From a virus, in IMG/VR virus record IMGVR_UViG_3300033148_002176, positions 1 to 31,610 of that record: a stretch of 31,610 nt of DNA; one strand, written 5' to 3'. This document shows, one piece after another, positions 1-8,159 of the stretch. The translations under genes and the position numbers were made by a program. Below the pieces are notes generated by a model that saw nothing but the letters and a program-made list of their open reading frames with translations, was not told where the DNA came from and made no database searches. Every line of letters begins with the position of its first letter. Positions within the stretch are counted from its first letter, which is position 1.

Positions 1-69
1 CGTCGAGAAGCTGCATTCCAAGCAGAACTCGCAGAAATCAAAAGACTTGCCGGTTTTCCCATTGTATAG
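1..69 (+). CDS. C-terminal end of a truncated upstream gene
   Basis: An open frame runs from the first base of the window to a TAG at 67-69 and gives the last 22 residues of a protein, ending ...RLAGFPIV. The residues are Ala/Glu/Lys/Arg-rich and would form a helix. No function can be assigned from so short a piece. It reads in the same direction as the structural genes that follow, so it is probably the end of another virion or assembly gene. The start lies outside the window. Confidence 0.6.
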   Translation, partial: RREAAFQAELAEIKRLAGFPIV

Positions 70-113
70 GGTTTAAAAAAGGTATATACTCTAGTACTTG
101 GAGGAATACTTTT

Positions 114-629
114 ATGGCTTTCAAAGCAGGCATGCACCAACCAGTAAATGATTACGATGTAGACTTCGACGCAGTTATCGCAAAGATGTCACAGGTACAG
201 CCGCGTGCATCCTATCCGCTAGTCGGATGGGGCAAGAAAAGTTTCATCGAAGCCAGCATTAAAAAGAAAGCCGGAAACCGAATTGTGTTTGAGGTGTTTG
301 CCGAGACCACATTCAATACAGCGCCCACCGATCCCGAACTTGGGTACACAAAGGATGAGGCTCAGATGTTCAAAGGCGTAACTATTACCAACAACGAAGA
401 ACAGACAAACTCCAGCGGTCACCTATCGTCAATGGGTGAGATGTTGGAATACACGGACTTCGTAAATCGTTTCATTTCAGATGAAGCGACCCGTGTCACC
501 TTGGGTCTAATTTTTGATAACATGGCAGAGCAGATGAAGTGCAGTGACGAAATGCTCGAACGTGTAAACAAAGCGTGGACAAGCCGTGCAACGAATGCAC
601 AAGAATTATTTTACGTACCGTACCATTAA
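114..629 (+). CDS. Hypothetical protein, 171 aa, in the late structural block
   Basis: A strong ribosome binding site, GGAGGA at 100-105, sits 8 bases before the ATG, so the start is secure. The 171-residue product is soluble, has no signal peptide or membrane segment, and mixes beta-type N-terminal sequence (IVFEVFAETTF around residues 57-67) with a helical C-terminal half. I do not recognise the family. The stop codon abuts the ATG of the histidine phosphatase gene with no gap, so the two are probably co-translated. Its place just before the tail-tube gene suggests a neck, tail or other virion-assembly role, but that is inference from position only. Confidence 0.85.
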   Translation: MAFKAGMHQPVNDYDVDFDAVIAKMSQVQPRASYPLVGWGKKSFIEASIKKKAGNRIVFEVFAETTFNTAPTDPELGYTKDEAQMFKGVTITNNEEQTNSSGHLSSMGEMLEYTDFVNRFISDEATRVTLGLIFDNMAEQMKCSDEMLERVNKAWTSRATNAQELFYVPYH

Positions 630-1202
630 ATGCTAGTACTAATCAGACACGCCGAATGCGTTGCAAATACCGAGAACCGAAAGGTTGGGCACACGCAATC
701 ACCCCTAACTCCCCACGGAATCGTGCAGGCTAAAGAGTTAAAGGATGATATGGGTGGCTACAAATACGATGCAGTCTTCACCAGCGACCTTGAGCGCTGT
801 CAGGACACGACTTCGTATGCGTTAGGGCACACGCACCCGCGAGAGACTTGGACGCTCTCAGAAGAACTCAGGGAGCGCTCAGGCGGTCTTCTGGAGGGAA
901 TGACCTACCAAGACATCCGAAAGCAGTTTGCTCCCAAGTATTACAAGCTGTGGCAGCGTGATTACTTTGAAGCGCCACCGCAGGGAGAATCCTTCCGTGA
1001 TGTTGAAGACAGGGTGATTCCGTTCTTCCGCGAGTACGTGGTACCGCTGGTGAATGAGGGCAAGAATGTTTGGCTCTGTTCTCACACGATTCCGATGAAA
1101 ATTCTCATTGGTTACATCAAGGGAATGGAAGAAGCTGCCATTATGAAATTGCCAATCGACAACGCAATGCCTTACGTGCTTTATGGAAACATCCGAACCT
1201 AA
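630..1202 (+). CDS. Histidine phosphatase (phosphoglycerate mutase-like) superfamily protein
   Basis: The product has the branch-1 histidine phosphatase signature: RHAE at residues 6-9, where His7 would be the phosphorylated residue; a conserved Arg in SDLERCQDT near residue 56; the acid region ELRERSGGLLEG; and the second catalytic His in CSHTIPMK near residue 152. The length of 190 residues fits the family. Such enzymes remove or transfer phosphate through a phosphohistidine, but the substrate cannot be told from sequence. The ATG directly follows the previous stop codon, and a small gene overlaps its last 20 bases. It is unusual to find a metabolic-type phosphatase inside a tail gene cluster. 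A regulatory or nucleotide-related role is possible; a true mutase is less likely. Confidence 0.88.
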   Translation: MLVLIRHAECVANTENRKVGHTQSPLTPHGIVQAKELKDDMGGYKYDAVFTSDLERCQDTTSYALGHTHPRETWTLSEELRERSGGLLEGMTYQDIRKQFAPKYYKLWQRDYFEAPPQGESFRDVEDRVIPFFREYVVPLVNEGKNVWLCSHTIPMKILIGYIKGMEEAAIMKLPIDNAMPYVLYGNIRT

Positions 1203-1422
1203 ATTCTACTACATTATCAGGGAATCCGACGGTACCATCGCTGGTTATCATACGCGCAACGGACCCAACCATGAGCTTACTGCCCTTGGTTACAAACTTG
1301 AGCCCTCCACGCAAGCCATAATCGAAACGTTGCACGCGTTTGGTATGGGTATAAAACGCGTCCCCCTGTTCGATGATAGCGCCTCAAACAAAGAATTCTT
1401 CATGGTTACCCCCGACTCTTAA
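1183..1422 (+). CDS. Small hypothetical protein, 79 aa
   Basis: This short frame overlaps the end of the histidine phosphatase gene by 20 bases and ends at a TAA at 1420-1422. The product is hydrophilic, begins METSEPKFYYII and shows no motif I recognise. No clear ribosome binding site precedes the ATG, so expression would depend on translational coupling with the upstream gene. I preferred this frame to the overlapping 83-residue frame at 1070-1321 because it extends furthest past the upstream gene and has a more protein-like composition. Function unknown. Confidence 0.6.
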   Translation: METSEPKFYYIIRESDGTIAGYHTRNGPNHELTALGYKLEPSTQAIIETLHAFGMGIKRVPLFDDSASNKEFFMVTPDS

Positions 1423-1441
1423 ATCATATTGTCTCCGAACC

Positions 1442-1466
1442 CTAAATAGCTACATCAGGGTAAATA
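1442..1466 (+). promoter_or_regulatory. Putative late promoter (two TAAATA elements) for the tail-tube gene
   Basis: CTAAATA at 1442-1448 and a second TAAATA at 1461-1466 lie 46 and 28 bases before the tail-tube ATG at 1495. TAAATA recurs before other units that begin with virion genes on both strands here and resembles the TATAAATA late promoter of T4, which is read by the gp55 sigma factor. Which of the two copies is used cannot be decided by eye. Confidence 0.55.
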
Positions 1467-1494
1467 ATCCCATAGTACATAGGAAACAATAACA

Positions 1495-2259
1495 ATGACT
1501 GTCAACTCGCTTTCAAACTTTGGTGTACCGGGACTGAACGGTGACCGTTCGGCTCAGCTTCAACCAATTTTATCCAACCGCTTCCGTGCGTTGTTTTTCA
1601 ACTTCGGAACACCGGGTGAAGTAGCACCGTATGACCTGACACGCCAGATGCGTCGCATGGGTCGTCCGAACCTCGAATTCGAAACACAAACACTTTACTC
1701 CTACGTGTCTACTGTCTACATCGGTACTCGTGGTGAATGGGGAACAGTGGACGTTGTTTTCGTAGACGACATCACCAACTCCGTACAGCAACGCGTACAA
1801 GAGCAGGTTGCCAAGCAACAGAACTTCTTCGACCAGACCATGTCTCGTGCCGGTGAGAACTACAAGTTCGAAATCGACCTAGACGTACTTGCTGGTGGGC
1901 AGTCTGCTGGTGGTTCTGCATCTGATCCAAACATCATTCAAAAGTGGTGCTTCGCTGGTTGCCAAATTACCAACATGAACAATAACGAGCTATCTTATGA
2001 GGAAGCAACCGCGATGGAAATCACGTTGACTCTACGTTATGACAATGTTATCGGTTTCAACCAAGATGGTTTCCGTATGGGTGTCTTCTCCCACGCTCCA
2101 CAGATTGGTGCCCAACAGGGTGTTATCTCTACTGGTGCCGGTTCTGCCGGTGGTGGCGTTAGTACTTCGGGTGCTTCGGTTAGTATCGGTGTTTCTGGCT
2201 CGACTTCAATCGGTGGTGTTTCAATCGGTGGTAGTGTTGGTGGTTCATTCGGACTATAA
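1495..2259 (+). CDS. gp19: Tail tube protein, T4 gp19-like
   Basis: The product forms the inner tube of the contractile tail through which DNA passes. Residues 1-190 follow the T4 gp19 pattern: an N-terminal stretch with LSNRFRALFFNF, a segment on basic and Arg-Met-rich residues (RQMRRMGRP), a tube-fold strand region with VDVVFVDD, and a C-terminal part with ATAMEITLTLRYDNV. Residues from about 200 to 254 add a Gly/Ser/Val-rich tail made of repeats such as SIGGVSIGG, which the T4 protein lacks. The start has TAGGAAAC at 1479-1486 as ribosome binding site, and two TAAATA late-promoter elements lie upstream. A strong bidirectional terminator follows, so this may be a short, highly expressed unit. 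Confidence 0.88.
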   Translation: MTVNSLSNFGVPGLNGDRSAQLQPILSNRFRALFFNFGTPGEVAPYDLTRQMRRMGRPNLEFETQTLYSYVSTVYIGTRGEWGTVDVVFVDDITNSVQQRVQEQVAKQQNFFDQTMSRAGENYKFEIDLDVLAGGQSAGGSASDPNIIQKWCFAGCQITNMNNNELSYEEATAMEITLTLRYDNVIGFNQDGFRMGVFSHAPQIGAQQGVISTGAGSAGGGVSTSGASVSIGVSGSTSIGGVSIGGSVGGSFGL

Positions 2260-2278
2260 GAACCAAAGGTAAGAATTG

Positions 2279-2304
2279 AAAAAGGGGCGTTAAGCCCCTT
2301 TTTT
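2279..2304. terminator. Bidirectional rho-independent terminator
   Basis: GGGGC at 2284-2288 pairs with GCCCC at 2294-2298 around a GTTAA loop. It is flanked by five A residues on the left and six T residues on the right, so it works in both directions. It lies between the convergent tail-tube gene (+) and bS21 gene (-), and its T-tract overlaps the bS21 stop codon. Confidence 0.9.
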
Positions 2305-2524
2305 ATTTGCGTCGTAAACGTGCAGCTTCATGCTTAGCGCGTTCTTTTTCCAGATTCTTTCTGGTGCGGTTGACAGCCTCCTTATGTTTTTTGCGGCGAG
2401 TATCCGATGGCTTCTCATAATAACGCCTATCCATAGCGTCCCTGATTGATCCATCATCGAACAATTTCTTCTTGAGAATCTTTAATGCTTTATCAACATT
2501 CCCGTTACGTACATCAATGCGCAT
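2303..2524 (-). CDS. rpsU: Ribosomal protein bS21 homologue
   Basis: The 73-residue product closely follows bacterial 30S protein bS21: an N-terminal strand MRIDVRNGNVDKALKILK, a central RRYYEKPSDTRRKKHKEA block, and a strongly basic helical C-terminus. Cellular bS21 is the last protein to join the small subunit and sits near the anti-Shine-Dalgarno end of 16S rRNA. A phage copy could replace the host protein and steer initiation towards phage mRNAs; this role is inferred. GGAG at 2530-2533 lies just before the ATG. The gene is transcribed against its neighbours, with a possible sigma70-type promoter inside the start of the divergent structural gene. Identity is clear from sequence. Confidence 0.95.
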   Translation of the reverse strand: MRIDVRNGNVDKALKILKKKLFDDGSIRDAMDRRYYEKPSDTRRKKHKEAVNRTRKNLEKERAKHEAARLRRK

Positions 2525-2556
2525 GCTTTCTCCGTTATTAGGTTGTGGTCTGCGGG

Positions 2557-2562
2557 TAAATA
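2557..2562 (+). promoter_or_regulatory. Putative late promoter element TAAATA
   Basis: TAAATA at 2557-2562 lies 21 bases before the ATG at 2584 of the second tube/baseplate-like gene. It matches the element seen before other virion units in this window. The ribosome binding site AGGAG at 2571-2575 follows it, so the transcript leader would be very short. Confidence 0.45.
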
Positions 2563-2565
2563 TAC

Positions 2566-2594
2566 TTATTAGGAGTATTGAATATGGCAGTCAA
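2566..2594 (-). promoter_or_regulatory. Possible sigma70-type promoter for the bS21 gene
   Basis: On the minus strand TTGACT (plus coordinates 2589-2594) is followed after 17 bases by TAATAA (2566-2571). The -35 is good and the -10 is weak. It would give a leader of about 35 bases that includes the GGAG ribosome binding site. It overlaps the late element and the start codon of the divergent structural gene. Confidence 0.35.
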
Positions 2595-4161
2595 TAAGCG
2601 CGACTTGAACACATTAACCGATGAAACGGGTTGGCCGTTTGTAAACTATGCTCAGGAAGAGCGTAATTTACAGTCGGCTCCGGGCAATATTGCCTCGGCG
2701 TTAAGTATCCCCCGATTCAAGTTTACATGGGCAGTCGAATTCCAATTCAGTCCGCGAGCATTAGATAATCCAATAACTAATTTGGCTGATTTTATCAATG
2801 ACCGTGGGCGGTTATACGTACACCTGATATCCATCAATCACCCATCATCCACAATCAAGACAGAAAAATTACGGTCGTACAACAAATGGATTAATGTACC
2901 AACGCAAGTTGAACATCCGTCAGCCAGTATGACATTCCATGATGACTCGACTTCCGTCGTTCAAGCTCTCTGGAAGGAAAATCTGAATTTCTATACACAT
3001 CAAGCAACCATTGGTGACACACTATCTGGTAATCGTAGGACAAATTTAAGTTGGACTGACGAAAGTAACTCGTATCAATTCACCGATGACTTGACTTCGA
3101 CAGATGGCGGCGAAATGCGTTCCGCGATGGGGCGGAGACCTTCGTTGGGTATGAGATTAAAACCCAATGACGGAAGACACTTTTTTGAATCCATAAAGAT
3201 TATTGACCTCGGTACCGAACCGGACGGTCTTAACGTATATTGGTATCATCGTCCGATTATAACCGGATGGGATATTGACGCACTCGACAAAGAAGATCGT
3301 ACCGGAAACGTCAGAGTCACTGCCTCATTTGATTATGAGTCAACTTATTTCACCATCGGTCAATATCGTGGTCGTTTCGCGGGCGACGGTGAGACGGACG
3401 ATAACGGACGCTTGTTTGCAGGGCGTGGTGCGCGTAAAGCGGGTATCGCTCGTGATGGATTGGAAGGACGTGTCAACCGTCCCGTAGAACTCACAGAGGG
3501 TATAGTAGCCCCTGCTACTATCAGAGCAGCGGCAGAAGCAAAACGAGCGGCAGAAGTAGCAGCGGCAAACGAATTTATACACGACTTCGATGGTGTATTT
3601 GAACCGGCTCTTGAGAGTGAATTGAAACCAACTATACCGGAGAGTCTGGAAGGTAAGCAACAAGATTTGGAACAAGTTGAAGCAGAACGTGCAGCAATAT
3701 TTGAGGATGCTCTCGAAAATGAAGACGCCGATTTAGAGAGACTGTCCGAACTTAATAAACGAGATAATGAACTGACCGAGGCAATCAAGGAACAGAAAGC
3801 AACCGAGGCAGCAAGTGCCTTCCCCAACGAACCCGAACGTTCCGCATTACTTAATACCCAAGATGCAGCTAATATTGGTACATCAGATATCAGCACCACT
3901 TCGGTGCCCGACCCCGCTAACCAACAACTAGCAGACGATTTCCAATCTAACGCTGACTTCGCACAAAGGTCGGCTGATTTTGCTAATGCGAGTGCGGAGA
4001 GTCAGGAAAAGACCGCACAAGATATAGTTGAGTCCAACCCCAAACTGTCCCGCGAGTTGTCCGAAAACGCCGCTGAACTTAGAGGGCTAGCAAAAGAGCA
4101 ACAACGAACCGCTGATATATTTCAAGAGTCTGCCGATGCAACTAGACCCTTAAACCAATAA
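2584..4161 (+). CDS. Tail tube/baseplate-like structural protein with long coiled-coil C-terminus
   Basis: I chose the ATG at 2584 over an in-frame TTG at 2578 because AGGAG at 2571-2575 is 8 bases upstream of it. The product has 525 residues. Residues about 40-270 look like the tube fold of the T4 gp19/gp54 group: phrases such as LRSYNKWINVPTQVEHP, FHDDSTSVVQALWKE and GNVRVTASFDYESTYF. From about residue 300 the sequence changes to Ala/Glu/Lys/Gln-rich helices predicted to form coiled coils. By analogy it could start tail-tube assembly at the baseplate, as T4 gp54 does, or be another tube-like virion part. The stop codon overlaps the ATG of the next gene (TAATG). Confidence 0.8.
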   Translation: MAVNKRDLNTLTDETGWPFVNYAQEERNLQSAPGNIASALSIPRFKFTWAVEFQFSPRALDNPITNLADFINDRGRLYVHLISINHPSSTIKTEKLRSYNKWINVPTQVEHPSASMTFHDDSTSVVQALWKENLNFYTHQATIGDTLSGNRRTNLSWTDESNSYQFTDDLTSTDGGEMRSAMGRRPSLGMRLKPNDGRHFFESIKIIDLGTEPDGLNVYWYHRPIITGWDIDALDKEDRTGNVRVTASFDYESTYFTIGQYRGRFAGDGETDDNGRLFAGRGARKAGIARDGLEGRVNRPVELTEGIVAPATIRAAAEAKRAAEVAAANEFIHDFDGVFEPALESELKPTIPESLEGKQQDLEQVEAERAAIFEDALENEDADLERLSELNKRDNELTEAIKEQKATEAASAFPNEPERSALLNTQDAANIGTSDISTTSVPDPANQQLADDFQSNADFAQRSADFANASAESQEKTAQDIVESNPKLSRELSENAAELRGLAKEQQRTADIFQESADATRPLNQ

Positions 4162-4802
4162 TGGCTCGCTCAACTAACAAAGGCGCATTCAATCCCCAGT
4201 ATCCACAGAAGTATACGGGGGATTATCCGATTATATATCGCAGTTCGTGGGAGTTGGAGTTCATGCGCTATTGTGATTTACATCCGGGTGTTATGGAATG
4301 GGCTTCAGAGCCGCAAAAAATTCCTTACCAGAATCCACTGAACGGAAAGCAAACGGTTTATGTTCCAGACTTTCTCGTGACATACATGAAAGCGGGTGGT
4401 GGCACAAGTACCAAACTCATCGAAATCAAACCACTCCACGAAGCATCCGCAGCGCACGCAACCAATAGGATGGACGTAGCCCTCAGAATCAAAAATGAAT
4501 CCAAGTGGGGTGCAGCAGCACAATGGGCAGCACGTCGCGGCATTGACTTCATCGTATTGACCGAAGCTGAGTTGTATAGTAACCACGCAAATCGCAAGGG
4601 TCGTGCTCACCCAATCAAAGCTGTGGGTAAGGAACAAGTACGGTCTAATAAGCCATCCACTAAGGGCAAAACGAAGAAACAAACGGCATCAAACCTTGGC
4701 ACAGCGAGCAGAGCGGCTAGATCACAATCCAAGGCTAGGTTGGGTAATTCGGTAAGTAGAGTAGGTAAGGTACAAAAAGCTAAGAGGTCAACCAAACGAT
4801 GA
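4161..4802 (+). CDS. gp4: Head completion protein, T4 gp4-like with PD-(D/E)XK nuclease fold
   Basis: The first 100 residues carry the TnsA-like nuclease pattern found in T4 gp4: YPQKYTGDYPIIYRSSWELEF, with Glu31, then VPDF with Asp70, then IEIKP with Glu88 and Lys90. These four residues would make the catalytic centre of a PD-(D/E)XK nuclease. In T4, gp4 acts after DNA packaging to make heads competent for tail joining. Residues from about 150 onward form a Lys/Arg/Ser-rich low-complexity tail, probably DNA-binding. The gene overlaps its upstream neighbour by one base and the terminase small subunit gene by four (ATGA), so all three are likely co-translated. Confidence 0.85.
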   Translation: MARSTNKGAFNPQYPQKYTGDYPIIYRSSWELEFMRYCDLHPGVMEWASEPQKIPYQNPLNGKQTVYVPDFLVTYMKAGGGTSTKLIEIKPLHEASAAHATNRMDVALRIKNESKWGAAAQWAARRGIDFIVLTEAELYSNHANRKGRAHPIKAVGKEQVRSNKPSTKGKTKKQTASNLGTASRAARSQSKARLGNSVSRVGKVQKAKRSTKR

Positions 4803-5299
4803 ATCAACGTTTAAATCCCAACATTGCCGCAGCGCTAGACATGGACCTTCCTGACGAAGTTCCGGTGGAAGAAAGTGCTCCCGTGATCATTGTTGAACCT
4901 CATGAGATAGTAGCAGTAGCGAATGCAGATTTGCCAGACATGACCGACCTCGAAGTCAAAGTAGTACAAGGTGAGAAACAATTAGAACAGATTATCACCA
5001 AGGGTATGGGTATGTTCACAGAGTTATATGATGAACTCTCCGGCATTGACCCGAAGTACCGCAATCGCCATTTAGAAACCACAGCCCTCGTTATGGGACA
5101 CACTCTGGATGCCATCAAGCACAAGACTGGTCACCAACTAAAACGCAAAAAGCAGCGTATGGAAGAAGCTGAATTTGGCAAAGACGAGAGCAAAACTAAT
5201 ATAGGAACAGCCAACTTTTACGGCTCGCGTGAAGACCTCATCAAAATGATGAACGATGCCCAAACTGTGGATGTCCCACCAGAAAGCGAAACTCAGTAA
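4799..5299 (+). CDS. terS: Probable small terminase subunit, T4 gp16-like
   Basis: The 166-residue product has an acidic, flexible N-terminus (about residues 1-50), a central helical segment of about residues 55-125 rich in charged residues that could form the ring-building coiled coil of small terminases, and a short C-terminal tail. In T4-type phages gp16 forms a ring that regulates the gp17 motor and helps choose packaging starts. The assignment rests on size, helical design and position before gp17 rather than on a diagnostic motif. Unlike T4, another gene lies between it and the large subunit. It overlaps gp4 by four bases. Confidence 0.6.
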   Translation: MNQRLNPNIAAALDMDLPDEVPVEESAPVIIVEPHEIVAVANADLPDMTDLEVKVVQGEKQLEQIITKGMGMFTELYDELSGIDPKYRNRHLETTALVMGHTLDAIKHKTGHQLKRKKQRMEEAEFGKDESKTNIGTANFYGSREDLIKMMNDAQTVDVPPESETQ

Positions 5300-5328
5300 A
5301 TATGTTTGATAACATAGGAAACTCAACA

Positions 5329-6345
5329 ATGTCCAAGTCATTCCGAGCGCATCTTGCGGAACAAGACGCTGAATACGTCTACCACATTAAGTCAACGCGG
5401 CATTTGCACGATGATGAAATCTTCGGCAACTTGCAAATTGGACTGTTGGGCTATGACCTACGTTCGCTAGAACGCATCTCGTATCACCCACTTGCGGCTG
5501 TTGAGCCAATGTTTGCCCCGAGCAATGATGAGCCGGGACTGGATAAGATTTTTCATGTCCGCGTCGTTCTAGGAACTGACGTTGACAACGGTGTTCTTCG
5601 TCAGAAGATCGCCATGTTCACTGCAATAAATTGGAAGTATCTCGTAGTCCATAAGGACGGCGAGAAAATGGAAGACGATGAAACAATCGATCTCCATCCT
5701 TCAATGACCGGTGGCACATACAAGAGCCTTGCGAAGCATGCCAAGAATTGGGATGCAACCGTAGATGCTGATAACATCGACAACAAGGCACAAACCCTCG
5801 TGGGCTTAGACCGTATTGACGCTTTCATGCGAGAGCTAGATACGGACAGAAAGGCACGCGAACAAGAGGTAGAAGGGCGGAACGTCCAACCAAACTTGAC
5901 GGAATCATTCGTCACAACACACTTGGCCCTCTGCGACGTGTTCGGAACAAATTCTCCAAAGGGCTTCTACCTAGTAGAACGTCACGAAGACGAACCGAGC
6001 ATGATGCACATAGAGGGACCGTTCAAGCAACAGCCGACGAACTATGAATTCGTCCCCGACCTAAAGGTCAGGGGCTCAGGGACATTTGAAGTCCTCAGTG
6101 AAAGTCAGGTTCGATTGGTAGAGCATGATCGTGATTTTAGGTTCACGCGCCCATTGGTTGAGCGTATGGTACCAAAACCATTTGAGGTTACCGTTCAGGA
6201 TCAGGACACAGGAAAAACATATGATGTCCTCGTCAAAGCGCTTTCAGAGACCGATGCCAGAGAGGCAGGGGTTGAAACCGTAGCAAGTCAAGAACAGTTA
6301 GACCCTGAGAGGTTAGTCGCGATTGAGCCAATTATGGTCAATTAA
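5329..6345 (+). CDS. Conserved-looking hypothetical protein between terminase genes, 338 aa
   Basis: The frame opens at 5302, but I place the start at the ATG at 5329 because AGGAA at 5316-5320 is 8 bases upstream and the protein then begins MSKSFRAHLAEQDAEYVY. The product is soluble and acidic. Its N-terminal 110 residues look like a mixed alpha/beta domain (repeated strand-like stretches such as FHVRVVLGTDVDNG and WKYLVVHKDG); residues 150-195 are helical and charged; the C-terminal 120 residues look beta-rich. I do not recognise a named family. Its position between the two terminase genes, with its stop directly abutting the gp17 ATG, suggests a packaging or virion-assembly role, by inference only. 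Confidence 0.85.
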   Translation: MSKSFRAHLAEQDAEYVYHIKSTRHLHDDEIFGNLQIGLLGYDLRSLERISYHPLAAVEPMFAPSNDEPGLDKIFHVRVVLGTDVDNGVLRQKIAMFTAINWKYLVVHKDGEKMEDDETIDLHPSMTGGTYKSLAKHAKNWDATVDADNIDNKAQTLVGLDRIDAFMRELDTDRKAREQEVEGRNVQPNLTESFVTTHLALCDVFGTNSPKGFYLVERHEDEPSMMHIEGPFKQQPTNYEFVPDLKVRGSGTFEVLSESQVRLVEHDRDFRFTRPLVERMVPKPFEVTVQDQDTGKTYDVLVKALSETDAREAGVETVASQEQLDPERLVAIEPIMVN

Positions 6346-8139
6346 ATGCCTTCACTATCCGAAGCACAAGGCGGCAAGATAAAACCTGCCGGTCATAAAC
6401 AAACATTCGAACCATGGCAAATTAACGAGATTCTGAAATGTCAGAATGATGCCATCTATTTCTCTCGTAATTATGTCATGATTCAAAACCCCGTCCTCGG
6501 GGCAATGAAGTTCGATCTCTACGATTACCAAGAAAGTCTAATCGATGTCTACCAAGACAACAGATTGACTATCGCTATGCTCTCCCGTCAGTGTGGTAAG
6601 ACGCAAACCGCTGCCGCATTTCTATTGTGGTGGGCTATCTTCAAAAAAGACCAACGTATACTCATCGCATCGAAAGATGCTGAAGGTGCAACGGATATCA
6701 TGGAACGCCTATGGTATGCTTACGAAGAATTGCCGTGGTGGCTCAAGCCCGGAGCAGAAACCAACATCGTAACTCGAAAGAAGTTCGACAACGGTTCCAG
6801 CATCTTCGCTTCAGCTACAACTGCTACCAGTGGTCGTGGTAAAGCCAACTCCCTAATTTATCTCGACGAGTTCGCATTCGTGCGTCCGGGTATTGCTGAT
6901 AAATTCTGGACATCAATCTACCCAACAATCGCTACCGGTGGTAAATGTATCATCACCAGTACTCCCAACTCAGACGAAGACAAGTTCGCTAAAATCTGGT
7001 TCAACTCTAAAATGGCTGCATCTTCTGATCCGTGGGTGGATGTATATGCCGCACGTCAAAAGGATGCCGGTTCAATAGACGAACAAGAAGATGATGAAGA
7101 GTGGCAAATTCTGTACGAGAACGATGAAGCGAGACTTGATTTTGAGGCTAAGGAAGACGAGGACTTGTTCGAAGGCGAAGAAGAACTGGAAGGATTTGCA
7201 GGATTTCACGCACACTGGACTACGATTCCTGATGGCGTCGGTGGCTTCCGTGGACAAAAATTCAAGAACCAAATTATCAGGGCTGGTCTGTCAGAAGCAG
7301 AATGGCTGAGCGAATTCGAATGCGCATTCGTATCTGGTGATTCCACTCTGATTGCTGCTACTAAGCTGGCAGGATTGAAGGGCGTCGTCAAGAAACCAAG
7401 GTTCATTGACAAGTGGGGAATGCGCTGGTACTCCGAAATCAAGCCGAATCAAATCTACGGTGTGGTACTAGACCCGTCCGAGGGTGTTGGTGCAGACGAT
7501 GCGTGCATCCAAGTTTGGGAAATCCCACAGATGCGCCAAGTGGCGGAATGGAACAACAACTGGGCGGATCAGGTCGAGCAAACCAAGATGCTCCGAAGAA
7601 CTCTGAAGCGAATCTACATGATTCAAATGAATGACACGGAACACACGACGGGATGCCAGACTTATTACTCTGTGGAACGTAACGGACTCGGAATCGGTAT
7701 ACTCAATTCCATTGATTATGAGAACGAGCAAACATTCCCGGGCTACCTAATCGACTCAACCATGACATCGGTCAACGCACGCGGTGACGGAATGAACACT
7801 GGTTCTCCGAACAAATGGAGAGGACTCCTGACCAATGTCACGTCCAAGCGTCGATACAGTGTGGAACTGAAAAACCTCATCGAGAGAAATCTGTTCATCC
7901 CCCGTTCCAAGCACTTAGCTTCACAGTTGAAGACATTCGTCCGGTCTGGTGCTAGCTACGCTGCGAAGGAAGGAGCCAAGGACGATATCGTAATGTCCTG
8001 CGTGTTAATGGCTATGCTGATTGATGAAGTCAGATTCCATGAACCGGACTTGGATGACCTAATACGTCCTGACATGGACGACTACGACGCGGATGACTTC
8101 GACCATCCTGACAATATGGCCATGCTTCCCATGCTCTGA
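6346..8139 (+). CDS. terL: Large terminase subunit, T4 gp17-like DNA packaging motor
   Basis: This is the ATPase-nuclease that pumps DNA into the prohead and cuts it. The ATPase domain shows a Walker A variant SRQCGKT at residues 80-86, Walker B IYLDE at 171-175 with the catalytic Glu, and the coupling motif ITSTPNSDED near 205. The nuclease domain has VVLDPSEGVGADDA near residue 374, a second acidic region around SVERNGLGIGI near 442, and the closing DDIVMSCVLMAML segment. The length of 597 residues is close to T4 gp17. An odd feature is a highly acidic stretch at about residues 242-285 between the two domains. The start directly follows the upstream stop codon. Confidence 0.97.
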   Translation: MPSLSEAQGGKIKPAGHKQTFEPWQINEILKCQNDAIYFSRNYVMIQNPVLGAMKFDLYDYQESLIDVYQDNRLTIAMLSRQCGKTQTAAAFLLWWAIFKKDQRILIASKDAEGATDIMERLWYAYEELPWWLKPGAETNIVTRKKFDNGSSIFASATTATSGRGKANSLIYLDEFAFVRPGIADKFWTSIYPTIATGGKCIITSTPNSDEDKFAKIWFNSKMAASSDPWVDVYAARQKDAGSIDEQEDDEEWQILYENDEARLDFEAKEDEDLFEGEEELEGFAGFHAHWTTIPDGVGGFRGQKFKNQIIRAGLSEAEWLSEFECAFVSGDSTLIAATKLAGLKGVVKKPRFIDKWGMRWYSEIKPNQIYGVVLDPSEGVGADDACIQVWEIPQMRQVAEWNNNWADQVEQTKMLRRTLKRIYMIQMNDTEHTTGCQTYYSVERNGLGIGILNSIDYENEQTFPGYLIDSTMTSVNARGDGMNTGSPNKWRGLLTNVTSKRRYSVELKNLIERNLFIPRSKHLASQLKTFVRSGASYAAKEGAKDDIVMSCVLMAMLIDEVRFHEPDLDDLIRPDMDDYDADDFDHPDNMAMLPML

Positions 8140-8159
8140 CTTGACTTTCTCTTTGGTCG

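Noticed and set aside
1070-1321. 83-residue plus-strand open frame
   Set aside because: It overlaps the histidine phosphatase and the 1183-1422 gene in a third frame, with a composition unlike a folded protein.
3360-3899. 179-residue Ser/Ala-rich open frame on the minus strand
   Set aside because: It is antisense to the coiled-coil part of the 2584-4161 gene and shows only low-complexity composition.
5297-5302. Another TAAATA, at the end of the small terminase gene
   Set aside because: It overlaps the stop codon and is in a tightly packed operon. It may be chance and was not counted as a late promoter.
5302-5328. Nine-codon N-terminal extension of the protein between the terminase genes
   Set aside because: The ATG at 5302 has no ribosome binding site, while AGGAA lies 8 bases before the ATG at 5329.
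7330-7390. Possible intein or insertion in the large terminase (GDSTLIAATKLAGL region)
   Set aside because: The sequence corresponds to the normal interdomain segment of gp17-like proteins, and no splicing motifs are visible.
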